Source of the DNA: Sphingobium sp. TKS
GTDB lineage: Bacteria > Pseudomonadota > Alphaproteobacteria > Sphingomonadales > Sphingomonadaceae
Length of the DNA stretch: 64,000 nucleotides
Assembly (NCBI RefSeq): GCF_001563265.1
Contig: NZ_CP005083.1
Span: 2,545,001 to 2,609,000 of the forward strand
Direction: 5' to 3'
Both the position numbers and the translations under genes were made by a program. Of this stretch, positions 40,656 to 51,181 are shown in pieces; position 1 is the stretch's first letter; the number at the start of each line of letters is the position of its first letter. The notes beneath the pieces were generated by a model. It saw only the letters and a list, made by a program, of their open reading frames with translations. It did no database searches and was not told the DNA's origin.

Positions 40656-42897
40656 TGGCTGTCACTTTTCCTTTGGGCAAGGCGATCACCTGCCCCTCTT
40701 CCAGTTTTTCAAGCGCCACGACCGGGAAACGCAGCGTCACGCGCGCCCCACCGCCTTCGGCATCTTCGAAGCGGATTTCACCCATATGTTCCTCGACAAT
40801 CTTCTTGACGATGGCGAGGCCCAGGCCAGTGCCCTTGCTCCGGGTGGTCATATAGGGTTCCAAAATGCGCTCCCGCTCAGGGGGCAAGCCGATGCCATTA
40901 TCCTGCACCGCGATCAGCAGATTCCCCTCGTCATGCTCCACCGTCATGCGCACATGGCCGCGCCACTGGCCGTCATCGGCGGCCGGCTTTGGCTCGATCG
41001 CCTCCACCGCATTCTTGACGATGTTGGTGAGCGCCTGTCCCAATTGCCGCCGATCGCAGACCAATTCCACATCGGCGTCGACGGAACGATATTCGAAACG
41101 GATATCCGGATGCGCGACTTCGTGCAGGAACAGCGCGTGCCGGGCGATATCGTCCACCCGCTCCCGCCGGAACACCGGCTTGGGCATGCGCGCGAAGGAG
41201 GAGAATTCATCCACGATCCGCCGCAAATCGCCCACTTGCCGGACGATGGTGCCGGTCAGGCGGGTGAAGGTGGCCTTGTCGCTCGTGACTTCCTCGGCAT
41301 AGCGGCGCTGCAGCCGCTCGGCGGCGAGCTGGATCGGGGTCAGCGGATTCTTGATTTCATGCGCGATCCGCCGCGCCACGTCGGACCAGGCTGCCCGCCG
41401 CTGGTCCGAAAGTTGCTGGGTGATATCGTCGAACGTCAGGATGTGGCGGGAGGCGTCCTCCGACACCTTGACGGCCAGCGTGCGCACATCGCCATGCGCG
41501 CGGATCTGCACGATCCCGGCATCTTCCTCTGATGCTATCAACCCCGCCAGTTCCTGCGACACATCGGTCAGCGGACGCCCCACCGGATCATCGCCTTCCC
41601 GCACCAATATGTCCGCCGCCGAACTGTTGAGCAGCAGGATGATCCCGTCTCTATCCACCGAGAGCACGCCAGCCGATACGCCCGACAGAATCGCCTCGAT
41701 AAAGGCGCGGCGTTCATCGAGCTGGCTGTTCGCCGCCACCAGAGCGCCCGTCTGCGCCTCCAGCCGCTGGGTCATCCGGTTGAAGGCGGACGCCAGCGTG
41801 CCGATCTCGTCCCGGCTCTGCGGGCTGGTCACACGCGCCGACAGATCGCCGGCCGTGATCCGCCGCGCCGCCATCACCAGTTCGTTGACCGGCCGCACCA
41901 TCCAGTCAGCGACCTTCAGCGCGATATAGACCGCCACGCCCACCAGCAGCAGCGATCCCACGAACAGCATGATGTTGAAGCGCAACTGCAAGGCACGGGA
42001 TTGCGCAGCAAAAATGTCGTAATCCGACAACACCTTTTGCGCCCGCTCGACATTGCTGAACGCCGTCGAACCGGAATCGCGCGTGGCGTAGAGATAGATT
42101 TTCGCATTCGGATAGAGCAGCGTCACCGCCTCGATCTGGTTGGGCTTGGCGGCGACCACGACATCCTCTCCCGCCTCCAACCGCTTCACCACATCGGGGG
42201 TGAGCATTTCGGAAACCGGGCGGCTTTCCGGATCGACCGTTGCCGCCGTGCGCGCCACGCCATCCTTGCCGATCTCGATAATTGCGGACCGGTTCAACTT
42301 CCGCGTCACGACCTGGTAGATATAGCCCTCTGCAAAGCGAGGGCTGGAAACCTTCGACTGGCTCAGATAATCGCGCAGATCGCTAGCCATAGTGACGGTT
42401 TCGTCGCGCACGTCGCGCAAATTCTGTTCATAATAGCCGCGTGCCAGATCGCTCGCATTTTGCAGCATGCCGCGCGCGCTGTCGGAAAACCAGAACTGGA
42501 CGCCATATTGGAACAGCAGCGACGCGAAGATCACCACCAACAGCATCGGCACGCTGGCAACGATGGAGAAGATCGCCACCAGCCGGACGTGCAACTGTCC
42601 GTCGCTGCCGATGGCGGACTGCGCCGCGCGCCGTTTCGCCACGCGTCGTCCGAGCAGCACTAGCAAAGCGATAGCGGGCACCAGATTGGCGACCAGCAGC
42701 AACGCCACGATCGGCGGCGTCAGCAGCGTATAGGACTGCCCCTGCCCCGCCAGCAGGAAATAGGTGATGCCCGCCATCCCGAGAAACAGGATGAGCGTCA
42801 CCGCCTCCACCACCACGGCCAGACGACGGCGCAGGAAGGGGGGGAAATGCCTTTTCCATGCCCGGCCCCGCACGGGGAGAGTCACTGCGCCTTCCAT
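40645..42897 (-). CDS. ntrY: Sensor histidine kinase NtrY
   Basis: A 750-residue membrane kinase that phosphorylates NtrX. Several N-terminal membrane segments (LAVVVEAVTLILFLGMAGITYFLLAG; LLVANLVPAIALLVLL; FSIVASVPMLLVVIF) precede a periplasmic loop, another segment near residue 300, a HAMP domain, a PAS domain (RRAFIEAILSGVSAGVLSVD) and the kinase core (RRIAHEIKNPLTPIQLAAERL with phospho-His; NIVKNAVEAI; DNGIGLPPE; GTGLGLAIVKKIVEEH). The NtrYX pair is typical of alphaproteobacterial envelope, nitrogen and redox control. Confidence 0.96.
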   Translation of the reverse strand: MEGAVTLPVRGRAWKRHFPPFLRRRLAVVVEAVTLILFLGMAGITYFLLAGQGQSYTLLTPPIVALLLVANLVPAIALLVLLGRRVAKRRAAQSAIGSDGQLHVRLVAIFSIVASVPMLLVVIFASLLFQYGVQFWFSDSARGMLQNASDLARGYYEQNLRDVRDETVTMASDLRDYLSQSKVSSPRFAEGYIYQVVTRKLNRSAIIEIGKDGVARTAATVDPESRPVSEMLTPDVVKRLEAGEDVVVAAKPNQIEAVTLLYPNAKIYLYATRDSGSTAFSNVERAQKVLSDYDIFAAQSRALQLRFNIMLFVGSLLLVGVAVYIALKVADWMVRPVNELVMAARRITAGDLSARVTSPQSRDEIGTLASAFNRMTQRLEAQTGALVAANSQLDERRAFIEAILSGVSAGVLSVDRDGIILLLNSSAADILVREGDDPVGRPLTDVSQELAGLIASEEDAGIVQIRAHGDVRTLAVKVSEDASRHILTFDDITQQLSDQRRAAWSDVARRIAHEIKNPLTPIQLAAERLQRRYAEEVTSDKATFTRLTGTIVRQVGDLRRIVDEFSSFARMPKPVFRRERVDDIARHALFLHEVAHPDIRFEYRSVDADVELVCDRRQLGQALTNIVKNAVEAIEPKPAADDGQWRGHVRMTVEHDEGNLLIAVQDNGIGLPPERERILEPYMTTRSKGTGLGLAIVKKIVEEHMGEIRFEDAEGGGARVTLRFPVVALEKLEEGQVIALPKGKVTANGA

Positions 42898-42996
42898 AGT
42901 GGCTTGGTTACAACATTAATGTGCCCGATCAAACACAGTAATTGGCAGATGCATGGCTTCCGGTCGAAAAGAGTGGGCGGTTCGTCCTGCCGCCGC

Positions 42997-44445
42997 TCAA
43001 TCGCCTATCCGAAGCTGCAAGGGGTCGAGGCCATAGTCGGTCAGCTTCTTGCGCAGCGTGTTCCGATTGATGCCCAGCAGCCCCGCGGCGCGGATCTGAT
43101 TCCCGTCCACGCTCGCCAACGTCTCCTGGAACAATATCGGCTCGACCACCGCCAGCAGATCATCATGCAAATTGCGGTTGGGCTGGGTGAGGCCGATGCC
43201 CAATTGCCGCTTCGCCCATTCCCGCACCGCCTGGCCCAACAGGTCGGCGGGGGCCGCATAATCGGCGGGCACCGCGTCCAGCGGCAGGCTGTTGCGCAGC
43301 ATGTCGGCGGTTATCACATTTTCGCGGCTCAGCACCGCCAGCCGCTGCATTAAATTTTGCAGTTCGCGGACATTGCCGGGCCAATGATAGGCCATCAGCA
43401 ACTGGGCCGCATCCTCGGACAGCGATTTGCGCGGCAGCCCGTCCTGCGCCGCCCGGTCGAGAAAATGGCGGGCAAGCAGGATCACGTCCTCCCGCCTCTC
43501 GCGCAGCGCCGGCAGGGCGATGGGTACCACGTTCAGCCGGTAGTACAGATCCTGCCGAAAGCGGTTTTCCTCGATCAGCCTGGGCAGTTCCTTGTTGGTG
43601 GCCGCGATGATGCGGACATTGACCTTGACCGATTTCGAGCCGCCGACGGTCGTAACCTCGCCCGATTGCAGAACCCGGAGCAGCCGTGTCTGCGCCTCCA
43701 TCGGCATATCGCCTATCTCGTCCAGGAACAAAGTGCCGCCCTGCGCCTGCTCGAACTTGCCGGCGGTCCGGGCATGGGCGCCGGTAAAGGCGCCCTTTTC
43801 GTAACCGAACAGCTCCGCCTCGATCAGCTCGCGCGGGATGGCGGCCATGTTGATCGGCACGAAGGGCTTGGTTCGCCGCTGACCCAGGCTGTGGATCGCC
43901 TCAGCCACCAGTTCCTTGCCGGTTCCGGATTCGCCCAGCACCAATATGCTGAGATCGTTGGACAACACGCGCGCGATCGTCCGATAGACTTCCTGCATTG
44001 CCGGAGAGCGTCCAACCAGCGGTAGGCCGTCATGCGGCAGGCCAGCGTCGGAAGCCTCCTCATCGCCGCCCTTCTCCGAGCCGAGCGCATCGGACACGGC
44101 CCGCGTCAGTTCATTGAGGTCGAAGGGCTTGGGCAGATATTCGAAGGCGCCCTTTTCCGTCGCGCGTATCGCCGTATTCAGCGTGTTCTGCGCCGACAGG
44201 ATGATGATGTTGAGAGCCGGCCGGCGCTCCAATATCTCGGATATGCCGTCCAGACCGTCGCCATCCGGCAGCATGACGTCAGTGATCAGCACGTCCGGCG
44301 AGAAGCTGTCCAACAGCGCGCTGCGCTCCCGGATCGATGCCGCCGTCTTGACCCTGTACCCCTGCCGCCGCAGCGCTTCCCCAACAACCACGCAGATTGC
44401 CGGATCGTCATCCACCACCAAAATCGCGCCTGTCGCCGCCATCAT
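42997..44445 (-). CDS. ntrC: Nitrogen regulator NtrC
   Basis: A 482-residue sigma-54 activator. Receiver domain: ILVVDDDPAICVVV and DVLITDVMLPDGDG (phospho-Asp). AAA+ domain: LVLGESGTGKELVAEAIH; FGYEKGAFTGAHARTAGKFEQA with the intact GAFTGA loop; GGTLFLDEIGDMP. The C-terminal Fis helix-turn-helix is AAGLLGINRNTLRKKLTDYGL. It would turn on nitrogen-scavenging genes when phosphorylated by NtrB, whose gene it overlaps by four bases. Confidence 0.97.
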   Translation of the reverse strand: MMAATGAILVVDDDPAICVVVGEALRRQGYRVKTAASIRERSALLDSFSPDVLITDVMLPDGDGLDGISEILERRPALNIIILSAQNTLNTAIRATEKGAFEYLPKPFDLNELTRAVSDALGSEKGGDEEASDAGLPHDGLPLVGRSPAMQEVYRTIARVLSNDLSILVLGESGTGKELVAEAIHSLGQRRTKPFVPINMAAIPRELIEAELFGYEKGAFTGAHARTAGKFEQAQGGTLFLDEIGDMPMEAQTRLLRVLQSGEVTTVGGSKSVKVNVRIIAATNKELPRLIEENRFRQDLYYRLNVVPIALPALRERREDVILLARHFLDRAAQDGLPRKSLSEDAAQLLMAYHWPGNVRELQNLMQRLAVLSRENVITADMLRNSLPLDAVPADYAAPADLLGQAVREWAKRQLGIGLTQPNRNLHDDLLAVVEPILFQETLASVDGNQIRAAGLLGINRNTLRKKLTDYGLDPLQLRIGD

Positions 44446-45539
44446 CCCATTCCCATCGGCAGCAGGATGCGGAAGGTCGATTCCCCTGCCTCATGATCCC
44501 GCGAATATTGCACGAAGCCGCTCATGTCGCGCACCAGCTTATCCACCAGCGCAAGCCCCAACCCCGTTCCGTCCCGCCTTCCGGTGATGAAGGGATTGAA
44601 CAGATGGTCCAATATATGTTCCGGCACGCCCGGCCCGTTGTCGACGACCAATATCTCGATCGGCAGGACCGCGCTCCCCTTCCCCTTGCCGACGACGACG
44701 GACACGCCATGACGGAACGCCGTCTCAACACGGATACGCGGCTTTTCCTTATGCTCCAGCGCTTCGGCGGCATTTTTGAGCAGGTTGATCATCACCTGCA
44801 CCAGCGCATCGTCGTTGATATTAGCAAATGGCAGGGATGGATCATAACTTTTTGTAATACGGATATTTCTTGCAAAACCTGCGGCGGCAATATTCGCCGC
44901 CCGATCGATCAGCGGATAGATGTTCCCGCTCCGGCACTCTAGCGTCCGATCGGTGGTGAAATCCTGCATGCGGTCGATCAGCGCTGCGATCCGGTCCACT
45001 TCATTGCAGATGAGTTGCGTCAGCGCAGCATCGCGTCCTTCATTGCCCGACTCCAGCAATTGCGCCGCGCCCCTTATGCCCGACAGCGGGTTCTTGATCT
45101 CATGCGCCAGGATCGCGGCTGCGCCCATGGCTGAGCGGGCGCCTCCCGCCGTGCCCCGATGGCCGATCTTGCGCGCTTGGCTCTGCGTGTGAATCGACAC
45201 CACGCGCCAGCCCTCATGATCGACGATGGGCGCGATCATCAGATCGACCTCCATCTCCGCCGTTCGCCCGGCATGGACGCGGATATCATAGGCCGCGATC
45301 GGCTTGTTGCTGTGCCAGATGTCGAAGCGCGCGCCCATTTCGGCCATGCGGATGGTCCGCGATATGTCGCTGCCGACGATGGCCGACCGCGCCATGTTGA
45401 GCAGCGTCTCCGCCCGAACATTGGCGTCGGCTATGCTGTTGTCCGGCCGCACCACCAGCGTCGCCACGGGGAGCGCCGTCATCAGTTCGGAAAGCGAAGG
45501 CCCATCCTGTTGCAGTCGAAGCGATGGGATGGTTGTCAC
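44442..45539 (-). CDS. ntrB: Nitrogen sensor kinase NtrB
   Basis: A 365-residue cytosolic kinase with a PAS domain (LMTALPVATLVVRPDNSIADANVRAETLLNM) and the catalytic core: AAILAHEIKNPLSGIRGAAQLLES with phospho-His, INLLKNAAEALEHK, DNGPGVPEHILDHLFNPF, GTGLGLALVDKLV. GTG at 45539, just after the dusB stop, is preferred over the longer frame that extends into dusB. The dusB-ntrB-ntrC order is conserved across alphaproteobacteria; in enterobacteria it responds to PII/glutamine status. Confidence 0.95.
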   Translation of the reverse strand: MTTIPSLRLQQDGPSLSELMTALPVATLVVRPDNSIADANVRAETLLNMARSAIVGSDISRTIRMAEMGARFDIWHSNKPIAAYDIRVHAGRTAEMEVDLMIAPIVDHEGWRVVSIHTQSQARKIGHRGTAGGARSAMGAAAILAHEIKNPLSGIRGAAQLLESGNEGRDAALTQLICNEVDRIAALIDRMQDFTTDRTLECRSGNIYPLIDRAANIAAAGFARNIRITKSYDPSLPFANINDDALVQVMINLLKNAAEALEHKEKPRIRVETAFRHGVSVVVGKGKGSAVLPIEILVVDNGPGVPEHILDHLFNPFITGRRDGTGLGLALVDKLVRDMSGFVQYSRDHEAGESTFRILLPMGMG

Positions 45540-45540
45540 C

Positions 45541-46560
45541 TTAGGCCGCCTTGCGCGTCTCGACCGACCCATCGTCCGTGATCAGCGGTTCGTAGAAACG
45601 CGCCAGCATGTCCAACACGACATCGCCGTCCGGCTCCTGATTCACCGCATTGCGGAACTCGGCCGAGCCGGGCAGTCCCTTGGTATACCAGCCGATATGC
45701 TTGCGAGCCATGTTGACACCGGTATGATTGTCATAATGCGCAAGCATGGCGCGATAATGCTCTGTAATAACGCGATATTGCTCTTCCAGCGAAGGATCGG
45801 CCAGTCGCTCCCCCGTGCGGAACCAGTGCATCACCTGCCCGATCAGCCAGGGCCGCCCATAGGCGCCGCGCCCGATCATCACGCCGTCCGCACCGCTTTG
45901 CTCCAGCGCCGTTTCCGCGTCGTCGATGGAGCAGATGTCGCCATTGACGATCACCGGCAATGACACCGCTTCCTTGACGCTCCGCACAAAGGCCCAATCC
46001 GCCGACCCCTTGTACATCTGACAGCGGGTCCGGCCATGAACGGTAATCAGCTTCGCGCCCAGATCCTGCGCGATGCGCGCCAGTTCGGGCGCGTTGAGGC
46101 TGGGATGGTCCCAGCCCATGCGCATCTTGACCGTGACGGGCACGTCGACGGCCTTGACTGTCGCCTCGATCAAAGACGCCGCCAGCGGCAGGTCGCGCAT
46201 CAACGCGCTGCCCGCATCGCCGTTCACGACCTTCTTCACCGGACAGCCCATATTGATGTCGATGATCGCGGCGCCGCGATCGGCATTGAGCTTCGCCGCC
46301 TCCGCCATTTCCGTGGGCGAGCAACCGGCCAACTGCATCGAAACCGGCTCCTCCAGCGGATGCCAGGCGGCCTTTTGCAGCGACTGGCGCGTCTCGCGAA
46401 TCATCGCCGCCGTCGCGATCATCTCCGTCACGTTCAGGCCCGAACCATAGCGCCGCACCAGCGTGCGGAACGGCATGTCCGTCACGCCCGTCATCGGCGC
46501 CAGCACGACCGGCATGTCAATCGTCACCGGACCAATGGAAATCGGGGAAAGCGTCTGCAT
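45541..46560 (-). CDS. dusB: tRNA-dihydrouridine synthase DusB
   Basis: A 339-residue flavoenzyme that reduces uridine to dihydrouridine in tRNA (the NifR3 family). [38 protein letters not shown] with catalytic Cys, [29 protein letters not shown] and VIVNGDI are family motifs. The start is set at ATG 46560 because the upstream frame overlaps the ispDF promoter region and is not conserved in character. It leads the ntrBC operon. Confidence 0.96.
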   Translation of the reverse strand: MQTLSPISIGPVTIDMPVVLAPMTGVTDMPFRTLVRRYGSGLNVTEMIATAAMIRETRQSLQKAAWHPLEEPVSMQLAGCSPTEMAEAAKLNADRGAAIIDINMGCPVKKVVNGDAGSALMRDLPLAASLIEATVKAVDVPVTVKMRMGWDHPSLNAPELARIAQDLGAKLITVHGRTRCQMYKGSADWAFVRSVKEAVSLPVIVNGDICSIDDAETALEQSGADGVMIGRGAYGRPWLIGQVMHWFRTGERLADPSLEEQYRVITEHYRAMLAHYDNHTGVNMARKHIGWYTKGLPGSAEFRNAVNQEPDGDVVLDMLARFYEPLITDDGSVETRKAA

Positions 46561-46666
46561 TATATAATCACTGCCTAAAAAACAGGCAGCCCTTAGCCGA
46601 AATCGTCCCCAACGGCAAGCAAGGCAGCTCTGGCGATCCGCCGCGCGCTGCGATACAGGCCGCGCC

Positions 46667-47833
46667 ATGACAAAAAAAACCGTCGCATTGCTGGTCGCAG
46701 CAGGACAGGGCAGCCGTGCGGGCGGCGACATTCCCAAGCAATTCCGGCTGATCGGCGGCAAGCCTGTCCTGACTCATGCCTTCGACGCCCTGGCAAGGCA
46801 TCCTGCTGTCGACTCCATCATCCTGGTCGTCGGCGCGGGTCAGGAAGCCGATGCGCGGGCTGCACTCGGGGAGCGTCCGGTCGCAGCGATCATCCAGGGC
46901 GCCGACAGCCGTCGCGGATCGGTTCGTGCGGGACTGGAACATATTGCGTCCTCCGGCGGCGCGGCCCGCCTTCTTATCCATGACGCCGCCCGCCCTTTCC
47001 TCCCCCGCGCGGTGATCGACCGGCTCCTCGCCGCCCTGGCAGAGGCGCCCGGCGCGATCCCCACCCTGCCTGTCACCGACACGCTCGTCAGAAATGAAGC
47101 GGGTCGCGCCGGGGAAATCGTGGACCGCAACGGCCTGGCTCGCGTCCAGACCCCGCAAGCTTTCCATTTCGACGCGATATTGGCCGCCCATCGGACCTGG
47201 GACAGCGAGCGGGAAGCAACCGACGATGCTCAAATGGTGCGGGATGCAGGTCATGACGTCATTCTGGTGGCTGGCGATGAAAGGCTCGAAAAATTGACCT
47301 ATGCCGATGATTTCCCCCGCGCCGAAGCCCGTTTGGCCGCCGCGCGCAGTATCCGCACCGGCATGGGCTATGATGTCCACCGGCTTGCCTCCGATCAGGA
47401 GCTTTGGCTCTGCGGCATCCGCATTCCCCATGATCGCGGCCTAGCAGGCCATAGCGATGCCGATGTGGCGATCCACGCGCTGGTCGACGCCCTGCTCGGC
47501 GCGCTGGCGGAGGGTGATATCGGCAGCCATTTTCCGCCCTCCGATCCGCAGTGGCGCGGCTTCGCCTCCTCCCGCTTCCTGGAATATGCGGCGGAGCGCG
47601 TCGCAAAACGGGACGGCATCATCGAACATGTCGACCTGACGCTGATCTGCGAAGCGCCCAAAATCGGTCCGCATCGGGAAGCAATGCGAGCTCGCATCGC
47701 GGAAATCCTGGGCTTGCCCCTCGACCGGGTCAGCGTGAAAGCAACGACCACGGAGCGACTGGGCTTTACCGGCCGTCGCGAAGGCATCGCCGCACAGGCT
47801 GTTGCCACCCTCTCCCTCCCCGCGCTATTCTGA
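46667..47833 (+). CDS. ispDF: Bifunctional IspD/IspF isoprenoid enzyme
   Basis: A 388-residue fusion of two MEP-pathway enzymes. IspD (about 1-225) transfers CMP to 2-C-methyl-D-erythritol 4-phosphate: [35 protein letters not shown]. IspF (about 232-388) forms the cyclic diphosphate: [14 protein letters not shown] with metal ligands, [49 protein letters not shown]. Fused IspDF is normal in alphaproteobacteria. It is divergent from dusB. Confidence 0.97.
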   Translation: MTKKTVALLVAAGQGSRAGGDIPKQFRLIGGKPVLTHAFDALARHPAVDSIILVVGAGQEADARAALGERPVAAIIQGADSRRGSVRAGLEHIASSGGAARLLIHDAARPFLPRAVIDRLLAALAEAPGAIPTLPVTDTLVRNEAGRAGEIVDRNGLARVQTPQAFHFDAILAAHRTWDSEREATDDAQMVRDAGHDVILVAGDERLEKLTYADDFPRAEARLAAARSIRTGMGYDVHRLASDQELWLCGIRIPHDRGLAGHSDADVAIHALVDALLGALAEGDIGSHFPPSDPQWRGFASSRFLEYAAERVAKRDGIIEHVDLTLICEAPKIGPHREAMRARIAEILGLPLDRVSVKATTTERLGFTGRREGIAAQAVATLSLPALF

Positions 47834-47838
47834 TCGCC

Positions 47839-48357
47839 ATGCCCGATAGCATCCTTCCCGCTTCGCTGGTCGAATTGGCCGAGCGCGTCATCATCGCCAA
47901 CCGCCGCGCCGGCCGCACCATCGCGGTGGCGGAAAGCTGCACCGGCGGTCTGGTCTCCGCCGCACTGACTGAAATTGCCGGCTCATCGGAAGTGTTTGAG
48001 GCCGGATTTATCACTTATTCCAATGATATGAAAAGCGAACTTCTCAAAGTTTCGCAGGATGTCATCGAAACCTTCGGCGCTGTTTCCATCGCCACCGCCT
48101 GGGCCATGGCGCAGGGCGCGCTCAACAAGAGCCACGCCAATGTCGCCGTCGCCATCACCGGCATCGCCGGTCCCGGCGGCGGATCGGAGCAAAAGCCCGT
48201 GGGGACGGTCGTCTTCGCCCGTGCGGAACGTGGCGCCAGCCCCGACAAGATCGTGGCCGACATGCATCATTTCGGGGATACGGGCCGTGGTGGCGTCCGC
48301 CTTCAGGCGGCGCTCTGCGCGCTCGAACTGCTGCTGCCCGACTCGCCCGCGCCGTAA
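47839..48357 (+). CDS. CinA C-terminal family, nicotinamide-nucleotide amidase
   Basis: A 172-residue stand-alone CinA/PncC domain expected to deamidate nicotinamide mononucleotide in NAD salvage. TIAVAESCTGGLVSAALTEIAGSSEVFEAGFITYSNDMK is the catalytic region, VAVAITGIAGPGGGSEQKPVGTVVFA the second conserved block. It starts six bases after ispDF. Its last 55 bases overlap the convergent ubiquinone-binding-like gene. Confidence 0.94.
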   Translation: MPDSILPASLVELAERVIIANRRAGRTIAVAESCTGGLVSAALTEIAGSSEVFEAGFITYSNDMKSELLKVSQDVIETFGAVSIATAWAMAQGALNKSHANVAVAITGIAGPGGGSEQKPVGTVVFARAERGASPDKIVADMHHFGDTGRGGVRLQAALCALELLLPDSPAP

Positions 48358-48779
48358 AGTTCCGCCGCGCGGGTTTCGAAAGCGCCGATCATCTTGCGCA
48401 GCGCCTTGTCGAACACCTGACCTGCAATCATCTCGAACAGCTTGCTCTTGAATTCGAACTCCACCTCGAAGTCCACCAGCACCCCGCCCTTGCCGTCGTC
48501 GCGGAAGCTCCATTCATTGTGCAGATGCTTCAACGGCCCGTCGAGATAATCGACCCGCACATGGTCGGGCCGATGCTTGTGGACGCGGGAGGTGAAGCTC
48601 TCCTTGATCCCCTTGAAGCCCACGATCATGTCCGCGACCATGTCCGATTCATTGTCGGAGCGAACGCGGATCGCGCTGACCCAGGGCAGGAATTCAGGAT
48701 AGGCCTCCACATTCGCCACCAGGTCGAACATTTGTTCGGGCGAATAGGGAAGCGGCCTTGTTTCGTTATGCTTGGGCAT
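48303..48779 (-). CDS. RatA/Coq10-like START-domain protein
   Basis: A 158-residue polyketide-cyclase/START-like protein. RPLPYSPEQMFDLVANVEAYPEFLPWVSAIRV and VDFEVEFEFKSKLFEMIAGQVFDKALRKMIGAFETRA are characteristic of the Coq10/RatA family, which binds ubiquinone-like lipids in the respiratory context. A toxin role has been proposed for the E. coli homologue. The Ser-rich tail (SGSSSSSAQS) is in the region overlapping the convergent cinA-like gene. It starts four bases after the lipA stop. Confidence 0.93.
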   Translation of the reverse strand: MPKHNETRPLPYSPEQMFDLVANVEAYPEFLPWVSAIRVRSDNESDMVADMIVGFKGIKESFTSRVHKHRPDHVRVDYLDGPLKHLHNEWSFRDDGKGGVLVDFEVEFEFKSKLFEMIAGQVFDKALRKMIGAFETRAAELYGAGESGSSSSSAQSAA

Positions 48780-48783
48780 CGGC

Positions 48784-49731
48784 TTATTTGGCAGCCTTCG
48801 CCAGTTGCGCCTCACGGGCGGCGCGCATTTCGGCAAAATCCTTGCCCGCGTGATAGCTGGACCGAGTGAGCGGGCTCGACGCCACTTGAAGGAAGCCCTT
48901 GGCCCGGGCAATCGCGGCATAGGCATTGAACGCCGCCGGAGTAACGAACTCCATGACCTTAGCATGTTTCGGCGTGGGCTGGAGATATTGCCCCATGGTC
49001 AGGAAATCGATGTCCGCGGAGCGCATGTCATCCATCACCTGATGGACCTCCAGCCGCTCCTCGCCCAGGCCCAGCATGATGCCGGACTTGGTGAAGATCG
49101 ACGGATCAAGCTTCTTCACCGTCTCCAGCAGCCGCAGCGACGCATAATAGCGCGCACCCGGACGGATGGTCGGGTAGAGCCGCGGCACCGTCTCCAGATT
49201 ATGATTATAGACGTCCGGCCGCGCCGCTACGATCATTTCGACCGCCCGCTCATGCTTGTTGCGGAAGTCGGGCGTCAAAATCTCGATGGTCGTGTCCGGA
49301 GTCGTGCGGCGCAGCGCCTCGATCACCTTCACGAACTGCGTCGCACCGCCATCGGGCAGGTCGTCGCGGTCGACCGAGGTGATGACGATATGCTCCAGAC
49401 CCATTTCAGCGCAGGCATCGGCCAGATTCTGCGGCTCATTGGGATCGACCTTGCGCGGCATGCCGGTCTTGACGTTGCAAAAGGCGCAGGCCCGCGTGCA
49501 GACATCGCCCAAAATCATCACGGTCGCGTGCTTCTTGGTCCAACATTCCCCGATATTCGGGCAAGCCGCTTCCTCGCACACCGTCGCCAGCCCCTTTTCC
49601 CGCATCAGCTTGCGAGTCTCATGATAGCCGGGGCTGGTCGGCGCCTTCACGCGAATCCAGTCGGGCTTGCGGACGCGTTCAGGACGATTGGTGGGCTGGC
49701 CGGGCGCGGGGATCGGGGCAATATCGTTCAT
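48784..49731 (-). CDS. lipA: Lipoyl synthase
   Basis: A 315-residue radical-SAM enzyme that inserts two sulfurs into protein-bound octanoyl groups. [13 protein letters not shown] binds the SAM cluster, [12 protein letters not shown] carries the auxiliary cluster Cys residues, and the C-terminal [11 protein letters not shown] includes the serine ligand. ATG at 49731 is selected over the longer frame. The downstream Coq10-like gene is in the same direction, a conserved alphaproteobacterial pair. Confidence 0.97.
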   Translation of the reverse strand: MNDIAPIPAPGQPTNRPERVRKPDWIRVKAPTSPGYHETRKLMREKGLATVCEEAACPNIGECWTKKHATVMILGDVCTRACAFCNVKTGMPRKVDPNEPQNLADACAEMGLEHIVITSVDRDDLPDGGATQFVKVIEALRRTTPDTTIEILTPDFRNKHERAVEMIVAARPDVYNHNLETVPRLYPTIRPGARYYASLRLLETVKKLDPSIFTKSGIMLGLGEERLEVHQVMDDMRSADIDFLTMGQYLQPTPKHAKVMEFVTPAAFNAYAAIARAKGFLQVASSPLTRSSYHAGKDFAEMRAAREAQLAKAAK

Positions 49732-49796
49732 GCGCCCCAGATAGCGATGGAAGCGCACTCTTGCCAGCCCCATCATTGTTCGGCACAGACCGGCGC

Positions 49797-50447
49797 ATGA
49801 CTGATTTCGCTGACATGCTCGCCGGCTATCGCCGCTTCCGAAACACCGGCTGGACGGAGCAGCGCGAGCGATGGGATGAACTGAGCGAAGGGCAAAGCCC
49901 TCGCGTCATGGTCATCGCCTGCTCCGACAGCCGAGTCGATCCGGCGCAGATCTTCGACACCAGCCCCGGCGAGATCTTCGTGGTCCGCAATGTAGCCGCG
50001 CTGGTGCCGCCCTTCGAAACCAATCCCGGCCGTCATGGCGTGTCCGCCGCGCTGGAATTCGCGGTCCAGGTGCTGAAGGTTGGCGAGATCGTCGTCATGG
50101 GTCATGGCAAATGCGGGGGTTGCAAGGCGGCCCTCAGCCACGCCCTGAAAGATGCGCCTCCGGGCGAAGGCGGCTTCATCCACAGCTGGATCGAACTGCT
50201 CGACGACGCGCGAGAGAAGGTCGTGGAACGCTTTGGCGACGATCGCAGCCGCGATGCCGAACGCGCCATGGAGCAGGAAGGGGTCAAGGTCAGCCTGGCC
50301 AATCTGCGCACCTTCCCCTGCGTCCGAACCAAGGAACGCGACGGCGAGATCAAGCTGGTCGGCGCCTTCTTCGCCATTGCCGACGGTCAGCTCCATCTGC
50401 TGGACGAGGCGAGCGGCGAATTCCACCCCGCGCCGCAGGAGGCCTGA
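49797..50447 (+). CDS. Beta-class carbonic anhydrase
   Basis: A 216-residue zinc enzyme interconverting CO2 and bicarbonate. [15 protein letters not shown] supplies the Cys ligand and the Asp/Arg pair, [12 protein letters not shown] the conserved core, and [15 protein letters not shown] the His and Cys ligands. The length is typical. Its stop overlaps the next gene start (TGATG), suggesting joint expression with the NYN gene. Confidence 0.95.
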   Translation: MTDFADMLAGYRRFRNTGWTEQRERWDELSEGQSPRVMVIACSDSRVDPAQIFDTSPGEIFVVRNVAALVPPFETNPGRHGVSAALEFAVQVLKVGEIVVMGHGKCGGCKAALSHALKDAPPGEGGFIHSWIELLDDAREKVVERFGDDRSRDAERAMEQEGVKVSLANLRTFPCVRTKERDGEIKLVGAFFAIADGQLHLLDEASGEFHPAPQEA

Positions 50448-51181
50448 TGACCGCACCGATCCCCAGCGGCAATATTGCCCTGCTGATCGACGCCGACAAT
50501 GTTTCCGCCGACCATTTCGATCCGGTGCTGACGGTTCTGGCGGAGCTGGGAACCGTCAACATCCGGCGCGCCTATGGCAATTGGAGCAAGCCCGCGCTCA
50601 AGGGCTGGGCGCGGCAGGCCGTGACCCAGGCGATCGAAACGCAGCAGCAGTTCGACCTCACCAGGGGCAAGAACGCCACCGACATGAAGATGACGATCGA
50701 CGCCATGGACCTGATGGCGTCGGGGCGCGTCACCGGCTTTGGCCTGATGTCGAGCGACAGCGATTTCACGCCCCTCGTCACCCGCATCCGGCAGGAGGGG
50801 CTGCCCGTCTATGGCTTTGGAACGGACAAGACGCCGCAAGCCTTCCGTAGCGCTTGCACCCGCTTCATCGACGTCGGCGCGCTCACCAGCACGCGGGAAT
50901 CCCCCGTCGAGCAGGAAGCTCCAAACGACAACCCTGATGCCGCTGACGGCACGGAGGTGGAACCCGATCTCGTCAACTTGCTGATCGACGCTTATAACGC
51001 CGTGAAACGCGACGATCAGGGCTTTGCCCGGCTCAGCGAAGTGGGCCAGCTTGCAGGCAACCGTTCCAGCTTCGACACGCGAAATTACGGATTCAAGCGG
51101 CTGTCCGACCTTGTCCGCTCGATCAAGAATTTCAAGGTGGAAAGCCGTGACGGCCAGACCTGGATCAAGCGGGTGCATTGA
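50447..51181 (+). CDS. NYN-domain protein with C-terminal OST-HTH/LOTUS-like domain
   Basis: A 244-residue putative RNA-directed nuclease. The NYN/PIN-like domain (about 8-150) has IALLIDADNVSADHFDPVL, NATDMKMTIDAMDLMASG and GLMSSDSDFTPLVTRIRQ, giving the acidic cluster of LabA/DUF88 proteins. The C-terminal 75 residues (LVNLLIDAYNAV...LSEVGQLAG...YGFKRLSDLVRSIKNFKVE) match an OST-HTH/LOTUS RNA-binding domain. Its stop overlaps the acylphosphatase start. The substrate is unknown. Confidence 0.92.
   Translation: MTAPIPSGNIALLIDADNVSADHFDPVLTVLAELGTVNIRRAYGNWSKPALKGWARQAVTQAIETQQQFDLTRGKNATDMKMTIDAMDLMASGRVTGFGLMSSDSDFTPLVTRIRQEGLPVYGFGTDKTPQAFRSACTRFIDVGALTSTRESPVEQEAPNDNPDAADGTEVEPDLVNLLIDAYNAVKRDDQGFARLSEVGQLAGNRSSFDTRNYGFKRLSDLVRSIKNFKVESRDGQTWIKRVH

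Noticed and set aside
39327..40808. 493-residue plus-strand frame opposite ntrX
   Set aside because: It is antisense to ntrX, whose receiver, AAA+ and HTH motifs are complete.
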